A stretch of DNA of 64,000 nt from Cololabis saira. Taxonomy: Eukaryota; Chordata; Actinopteri; Beloniformes; Belonidae. Made by a program: the position numbers and the translations under genes. The stretch covers positions 16,236,690-16,300,689 of the forward strand of contig NC_084601.1 of assembly GCF_033807715.1 (NCBI RefSeq), written 5' to 3'. Below the pieces are notes generated by a model. That model was given only the letters and a program-made list of their open reading frames with translations. It ran no database searches and had not been told where the DNA came from. Positions 58,004 to 64,000 of this stretch are shown here, piece by piece (the stretch's first letter is position 1; each line of letters begins with the position of its first letter).

Positions 58004-59475
58004 ATGTCATCTTTAGATCCTAGATACCCTCTCATACAATTCAGGGTTAGAGTTCCTGTCTATATGTGGTTTCTGCTGTGGTTGTCAAAGAATCCTGATG
58101 TGTTACCCATCAACTGCACAGTGGAGAGCCTTATGGCCGACAAAGCATGCAAAGCCAGTCGGCTCCTCTTCCAGCTCTTCAGCCTCGGGGAAGAGGATGA
58201 CTCAGTTAAGGATGATCATCTCCTTCACAACGCTGTGCAGATTCCTGCAGGCAGCAGACATACGCGCAGCACAGATGTCTGCCGTTGCCCTGTAGGACGC
58301 CCCACAGGGCAGCCGGTAAATACAGTAGTTACCAGCACCTCCACCTCATGGCTCCATCTATGAGACTTTTTCAGGTGTAGCATTTGCAGCAGGTTGATAC
58401 TTCACCTTGAAATATGAATATTTTGTATCAGCATAACTAATAGGGACTTTGGGGTTTATTTGTACACTTTTTAAACTTTTTAAATGTCTTGGTCAAGACT
58501 GCAGAGATTTAAACTGCTGAGATTAACGCAGACATATGCAGGACAATCTCTCTTTTAGAGCAGTTTTGTAATAAAGATAAGAGGTTAAGGTTGATATGAG
58601 TGAAATGCTTTTAGCTTTGGCATCATCGAGTCTGCTGCTGCTCCAGTAGCACAAAGACCAAAGTACATCCTCCCGTTCTCCATTAGTACATTCTCCCACG
58701 TGACTTTGTCAAGTATGTATGTATTATCAAACATGCAAGTCCATCCTTGGCATACAGTACTTGGTTTTGAGAAATTTAAAACAGAAATTAAAACTACCAA
58801 GAGTTAGAGAAAACAAGATTGAAAAAGGAGAGCAAAGAAAAACACAAGAATAGAATAGTAACACACCTGGACACCTGCTTAGTATTGCAGTCCAAAAATA
58901 TGACAATACATTAAATCTTAGGTGAAAAATTATTTCCAAGTGCATGAATGAATAAACAAAGTGGAGCCATGTTACAGTGCACATGAGGGCCACAAACGAC
59001 AATAAAAGTCAAGGCAAAGAAAATACAAGGGATTCAGATGTAAAAGTAGAAACAGGTGAATTATCAAGTAATTTCTTTAATTCAAAGCAGATTGGACCAA
59101 TCAGTGAAAGCTGAAGTGGACGTCATCATTTGCCGTGTTACAGTTGCATAAAATCTGAAGTTTATCATTTGAAGAGCTGAAACATTTAAAGAATGACATT
59201 TTTAAAGAGTTGTTTATAAATAAATATATATACAAACTAAGATTGGATATGATTTAAAAGCAGAGTAAATTGTGTGTGTTTGTGTGTATACACAATAGAT
59301 GCCAATGGAAATCGCTAATATTAGCAATACAAAAATGATGTTACGAAATTACCAACAAAATGATCAAAATCCCATATTTTTTATTGTTGGAAGATAATTA
59401 CCAAAACTTTCAGTTTTTGTGATCATAGGCTACCTCCCGCAGGAAAATTCACATTGTCAGTGGAAAGGAACGCAG
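58004..59475. other. No supported gene
   Basis: The 58100-58330 segment is GC-richer, with open frames in two phases (58004-58363 and 58098-58295). I recognise neither, and a splice acceptor and donor pair is lacking. The rest is AT-rich and blank. Confidence 0.4.
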
Positions 59476-59479
59476 CGAC

Positions 59480-59660
59480 GTAACCAACGTTTGCAGCGAC
59501 GTAACTGACGTGGCTCCCTTTAGCACCCCGAGCTATGGAAAAGGAAACCGGTTCTCAGCTGGTTTGCAAGTTGAACGAGTTGTGAACCAGCACCAGCACT
59601 GGCTCCGACCCAGACCTGGAACTGGTTTGGTAATTGTGGGCCAAATGTTGTCACTGCCAA
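59480..59660. repeat. Dispersed element fragment (AAACCGGTTCT type)
   Basis: GCAGCGACGTAACCAACG and GCAGCGACGTAACTGACG form a local near-repeat, followed by CCCGAGCTATGGAAAAGGAA and ACCGGTTCTCAGCTGGTTT, a pattern I associate with a fish DNA repeat. Ends not defined. Confidence 0.35.
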
Positions 59661-59664
59661 TTTT

Positions 59665-60080
59665 CTTTTTTAATACACCGACTGAAAGGAACTTCGGTTG
59701 CTGCAAACATTGTATTGACTGAAAGTGACATTGATGTTGGTGCCATTGCTCTCCTGGTCCAATGTATGACATAAGCACACTTGTGTGAGCTCTCTCAGAA
59801 CCCATAATTGCATCGAAGCGAAATACTTGAGAGTCTGGGCAAGATCTTGTTTGATTTTGAACTTGGCTGGAATCAGGGACCATTAGTGGCATGGCTATAA
59901 CAAGGTGTAGCTCAAACTGTAAAATCAGTCCCAACGAGAGCGTTGGAATCAATGCTTTTCCTGAACTGCATCTGCGGCTAATACCATTCTATCCATCCAG
60001 ACATCCATCCAGATTTGGAAAAAGCATGTATTGCCCCACAGTTTGGGGTTTGCAGTGAAGTAGGATGCAGTAGTGATGGC
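59665..60080. other. No supported gene
   Basis: No domain-bearing frame; short CATCCA motifs near 59990-60012. Confidence 0.4.
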
Positions 60081-60082
60081 AT

Positions 60083-60288
60083 GCACACGCGCACACACAC
60101 ACACACACACACATTAATGGTTCATACCATGCTGGTAAGAACCTAAGGCATATACTGTATATGTGCATTGTTTATATATTTATCTCATTAATATATATAT
60201 ATATTAGGGTCTCGAGATCCAATCACAATCTGAGCTACCGCGATGAACTAACCCCAAAAACTACAAAGCATAATGCAGGTGAATGAGC

Positions 60289-60383
<95 letters not shown>

Positions 60384-60386
60384 CGC
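60083..60386. repeat. (CA)n and (GT)n/(GC)n microsatellites
   Basis: CA tract at about 60083-60113, a short TA tract near 60190-60204, and a GT tract at 60290-60376 ending in GCGCGCGCGC. Confidence 0.95.
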
Positions 60387-60417
60387 AATAGTCCTATCAA
60401 TGCTCCACCTGAAGTGT

Positions 60418-60655
60418 ATCTATAGTGGAGGAGGGGGGGCGCAACCCCGCCATCCGCGACACCAGATGCCAACAAGGAAGAACCCGGAACCCAGGCCACC
60501 CGCGATCCCACAGAGGGCGAGAAGAGGGCGGGAGGAAACCCACCGCCAGCGAGGCCCGCTCCCCTCCCAGCGGCAGCCGAGGAGACCCCCGGCCGCCGAT
60601 GCGGGCAGGTGTACCCGCCCCCACGAAAGCGTCCCTCCAGGACCAGGTTTTGGGA
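60418..60655 (+). repeat. GC-rich dispersed repeat
   Basis: GGAGGAAACCCACCGCCAGC, GAGGCCCGCTCCCCTCCCAG and CGGCAGCCGAGGAGACCCCC occur in an order I have seen repeatedly in fish genomic DNA. GC content contrasts sharply with the flanks. Open frames on both strands (R/P/G-rich) are compositional. Confidence 0.45.
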
Positions 60656-60773
60656 GTTAGTTAATCGTGGCAGCTTAGCTTAATTGTGATTTGGTCTCGG
60701 GACCTGGGACGGTTGCTGCTTGTGTTTCTGCCAGTTCCGTGCCTGTTTCATGTCTGTTCTGTTTTTTTTGCAG

Positions 60774-60890
60774 ATTTCCAGTGCTCGACGTGCGCCTCCA
60801 TGTGTGTTCTCGCGTCCTGGATTAGCAGCGGATGAAGCCAGCGATGCAAATGAGAGGATGGAAAGTGCTAACTTCTTCTCCTCCGTGCAG
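60774..60890 (+). CDS. Candidate internal exon of an unknown gene (39 codons)
   Basis: A strong acceptor (T-rich tract ending TTTTTTTTGCAG) precedes 60774, and CAG|GTGACT is a good donor at 60890. The 117 nt between are open in phase 0 and read protein-like: ISSARRAPPCVFSRPGLAAD followed by EASDANERMESANFFSSVQ. No partner exon is identified and I do not recognise the sequence, so this may be coincidence. Confidence 0.25.
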
Positions 60891-60894
60891 GTGA

Positions 60895-62020
60895 CTACTG
60901 ATCAGAAACGTGAGGTCTTTGTGGTGTTGTTTGTCTGCTGGTCCATGTGTGAGTGGATGCCCTTTGTGGCTACCACAGTCATGGTGATGTGTTTACCCTT
61001 GCATGGGATATCTATCACAGTCTTCTTTGTGATGTCGGATCAAAGAGTCACCGAGACAAACAGTATGTCGAATCTGGAAGTGGATTAATGCTGGGACTCT
61101 GTGAGACGGTTGTTGTGTTACTCACAGCTGGAAGCTGTTTTCCCTCATGGGGAAATGAATTCCCTTAATGATTTTTGCTCTGTAGCTTTAGGGAACATCA
61201 TGTGATTTCAACTCTCTTCCCCTTAGAGAAAAAAAAGATATACTTAGTTTATTATTTCTGTCATTCTGATGTTTTTTTTTCATGTTTTCTGGTGTGTTAA
61301 GGCAGATGAAGGCTCAGATCTGGAAGCATGATGGGGATGCACATTTATACCTGCGTCTGAAAAAAAAATCTGTTAGCTTTATTTCTAAACCGTGCTCTAC
61401 ATATCTTACAGGTTGTTGTGAAGAGAGTAAGCCCTGTTGAAAGCTGTCTAGCTGGAGCTTTTTATATCAGAAAAAACTCATAAGAGACAGAGCTCAGGAG
61501 GCAAAAGTGAGAAAGATGCTCGCGGCATGTGTGGGGGCAGGTGCGAGAGCGTGGATGAATTCGCCTTTGCTCACCTAACAGATGTGGGTTCCTGGTCTGC
61601 GAGGCTTGTAAACAGGTGGTACGGTTGGTCTTTGTTCAAACAGGAAACACCCCACACACTGCACGCTCTTCCACCCAGTTCTTCTGAACTACAATACCGC
61701 ACCAACTGCAGCACATTTTGAGAGTTTTTTAGACTTAAAAGACAGCAAGTAAAAACATATTCACAGGTGGATATCATATCCACGTGTGTTACAGGGGTCA
61801 GGCCACTTTTAGCGTGTAGCATGAGCTAAAGCAGGATCAACCTCAAGAGTATTCATATAATTCTTATGTTGTTGTTTTTTTTCCCCCAATGAGACCTGTT
61901 TTCACTATCTTCTCTGGATATTAAAAACTGTTTGTAGTTATCCCTTCTGTATTTCCACATAATGCCGGAGTGCACAAAATTTGTTCCCAAATATAATCTG
62001 CCACAGGATGTGACATTTAA
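60895..62020. other. No supported gene
   Basis: Non-coding by inspection; open frames of 60-80 codons without domains. Confidence 0.4.
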
Positions 62021-62021
62021 T

Positions 62022-62066
62022 GGTGTGTGTGCGTGTGGGTGTGTGTGTGTGTGTGTGTGTGTGTTT

Positions 62067-62108
<42 letters not shown>
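62022..62108. repeat. (GT)n then (GA)n microsatellite
   Basis: A GT tract passes directly into a GA tract (GAGAGA with one GACA). Confidence 0.95.
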
Positions 62109-62109
<1 letters not shown>

Positions 62110-62114
<5 letters not shown>

Positions 62115-63240
62115 TTGTGTTGCCAGCAGGGGCCCATGGGTATGTATGTGTAGAGCTGCATCTATCAGGACAGAGCATAGGATGGAGGTAATTTGTGAAG
62201 AGGGATCTCTGTCTGTCTCAATACCTGGACAGATGCATCTTCAGTGTCCTCCATTTGGCCACCGACTGTGCTGCATCCTAAACTGCATGGGGGTTTATTA
62301 TATTTGTGCATCCAGCGTAGAGGGAAAAAAAAGAGAGAGAGAGAAAAAACGTTAGTGCACCTGGCCTCTAATAGAGTGCTCCAGAGCCAGGCAGGAATGG
62401 CTGCTGGCTTGTTTACTCGCCACCATGGGCTACCTAGAGGCACACACTGGTTGTTATTAATCCCAGGGAGCAGAGAGTGAGGAAAAAGGTAGTTTGGGGA
62501 AACCCAACCAGCCTTTTCTCATATCAGGATGCATTTTCCAAGAGTGAAGGTAAAAGCCACGATCCTGCAAATTCGTTCTGCTACTTTCCAGCCTCTTGTT
62601 TTCTGTCTACATCTAATTTTTCCCAAAACATTAAGGCATGAAAAGCACATTTTGACATTTCAAAGTGCTATTTTTGCCTTCATTACCACACAATAAAAAA
62701 ACACAGGTTCCACTTTTTCTAACCGTTGTAGAAGAGAACCGCAGTAATAAGCACACATTATAAAATAGCTCATGTATCAGTGACTCAATCCGCCAATACC
62801 ACTTATCTGCACACGGGGGCAGTACATCCCAGGAGAGCTCATGTATCAGCCAATGGGGGAAGACGCAATGAGATGCGCCTCTAGTGGGACAAAGATGTAT
62901 TACAAGACGTACTGAACCGTCCCCCTTTAGCTGTGACTGTATTGTCAGGGGTTTATTAGTCACCAGAGCTGATCTACATGCCCCCTAATGTGGTCAGAAC
63001 AGACAATCTTAGATAGAGTACTAAGTAGTATTGCTACTACATTTGAAAAAGAAGAGAGATCAAATGTAGAGTTGTGGATTATTTTTCTTTTCTTTTCTTT
63101 TGTTTCTATGACATGGCAGGTGTGAAGGATTCTGCAACAACGCAGTGACATGAGTCGGGAGTTTGTAGCCTTTACAAAATTTGCTGCATAGAAGGGTGTA
63201 AATGCTACAGGTACCGGCTGACACCATATAAACAGCTTAT
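62110..63240. other. No supported gene
   Basis: A near-repeat AGCTCATGTATCAG occurs twice (about 62767 and 62837). Nothing else supported. Confidence 0.4.
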
Positions 63241-63241
63241 T

Positions 63242-63274
63242 CCTGAAAACAGGAGAAATAAATGAGACACGGCA
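63242..63274 (+). repeat. 33-bp direct repeat, copy 1
   Basis: Identical to 63968-64000. See partner. Confidence 0.95.
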
Positions 63275-63279
63275 ATGCA

Positions 63280-63965
63280 ATAACCCCTCTTATTTTACAT
63301 GGTCAATACTTTCATCTATACATCATCACCATTTGTTTTCTGACAAACAAACAACTTCAAAATAATCCTGTCTTCTCACATAATATCAACATTCAGCATC
63401 TACACTGTTTTTAACTGCTGGCTCCGATACCACAAATAAAATAACATTTCTTTCAGTCTTTTAACTGAGTTATAAGTTGTACAGATTCAATAAATCAAAT
63501 GGAGTAACCACTGTTACACTTATTAGTTGTATAACCTTCAAATAAAATGTAGCTCCTGCTACCATTTAACTGTGGCTCTTAATAGCTTTATCTTTTAAAT
63601 TAAGTCTTTTTACCCTTTCAACATGCATGAGCTGACAGATTTTAAATCGTTTTTAACACTTGTACAATATATGAACTGAAATATGTTTAACAATCTGCAA
63701 GGCTTTTACCTAAACATTTTCATCACACCTTACACAATCTTAACAATATTATGAATGCTGAAGAAATGTTCATGGAGCCAAAACTAAAACTCAGACTGAC
63801 GTGACTGAATAAACAGAGCGGTTCCCTCACTCAGGATACACCAGCTAAACATGCTACTATGTTAGCTTCACAAGACCGTTTATATATTATCAAAACAACC
63901 TCTTTCGTGAGTATTCAGACATTCAGTGACATGTTACAATCATAAACTTATATTACTGTTTCACC
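63280..63965. other. No supported gene
   Basis: AT-rich interval between the two copies of the 33-bp repeat; no coding frame. Confidence 0.45.
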
Positions 63966-63967
63966 AA

Positions 63968-64000
63968 CCTGAAAACAGGAGAAATAAATGAGACACGGCA
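63968..64000 (+). repeat. 33-bp direct repeat, copy 2, cut by the window edge
   Basis: CCTGAAAACAGGAGAAATAA and the next 13 bases match 63242-63274 exactly, 726 bp downstream, and run into the window end. The true repeat may be longer. Confidence 0.95.

Overview
The window reads as vertebrate, almost certainly teleost fish, DNA. It is AT-rich. It carries many simple-sequence tracts: (TA)n, (GT)n, (GGAT)n about 180 bp long, and (ATC)n. Fish-type LINE tails, hAT, PIF/Harbinger, Tc1/mariner-like and TTAA-target elements are packed together and often nested. I see no rRNA, tRNA, CRISPR or bacterial-type operon. No host gene is convincingly visible; two exon-like segments (49.8-50.1 kb and 60.8 kb) are listed as weak candidates. 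Most of the window is probably intergenic or intronic.

The best-supported coding content is a two-gene PIF/Harbinger transposon at 27602-33013. A six-exon Myb/SANT-like DNA-binding protein gene runs on the + strand and keeps frame exactly across five GT-AG introns (233 aa). A two-exon HARBI1-like DDE transposase gene runs convergently on the - strand (380 aa, D/D/E all present). The ends show a degenerate inverted repeat and a CAA direct repeat. The element lies inside a LINE-tail-like fragment, which itself seems to lie inside an hAT element. A small mariner-like MITE sits in the transposase intron. The two proteins are the pair that autonomous Harbinger elements need: the Myb-like partner binds DNA and carries the transposase, and the transposase cuts. 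Nothing in either reading frame is broken.

Layout. 0-3.5 kb: mostly featureless, with a TA tract. 3.5-5.3 kb: an element inside an element, the inner one carrying five copies of a motif around TCATGTGGGGTGACC. 6.6-8.4 kb: two TTAA-flanked elements with related ends, then a (GGAT)n tract and a perfect 106-bp duplication. 13.3-14.1 kb: a long-TIR MITE. 15.1-16.9 kb: a broken ZMYM1-type hAT transposase gene split by a solo LTR with a perfect 5-bp target duplication. 18.5-19.4 kb and, inverted, 55.3-57.5 kb: two members of one repeat family; the second contains five tandem 128-bp monomers. 21.0-21.9 kb: a 0.93-kb element with 97/103-bp LTR-like ends and no coding sequence. 23-26 kb: little beyond a faint hAT-like relic. 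27-33 kb: the Harbinger nest. 34.4-35.7 kb, 39.3-40.1 kb and 41.8-42.9 kb: further hAT-like elements, one with a BED-finger fragment. 48.7 kb and 51.4-52.5 kb: L2-type LINE 3' pieces, the second split by another copy of the MITE seen in the Harbinger intron. The last 10 kb hold repeat fragments, microsatellites and one exon candidate.

Two patterns cut across these features. One is a palindromic motif around TACGCCGTAGG that recurs at five dispersed loci and near both ends of the Harbinger element. The other is a scatter of eight perfect short-loop hairpins (arms 9-21 bp) that no annotated element explains. All family names come from reading motifs and ends by eye; no database search was run.
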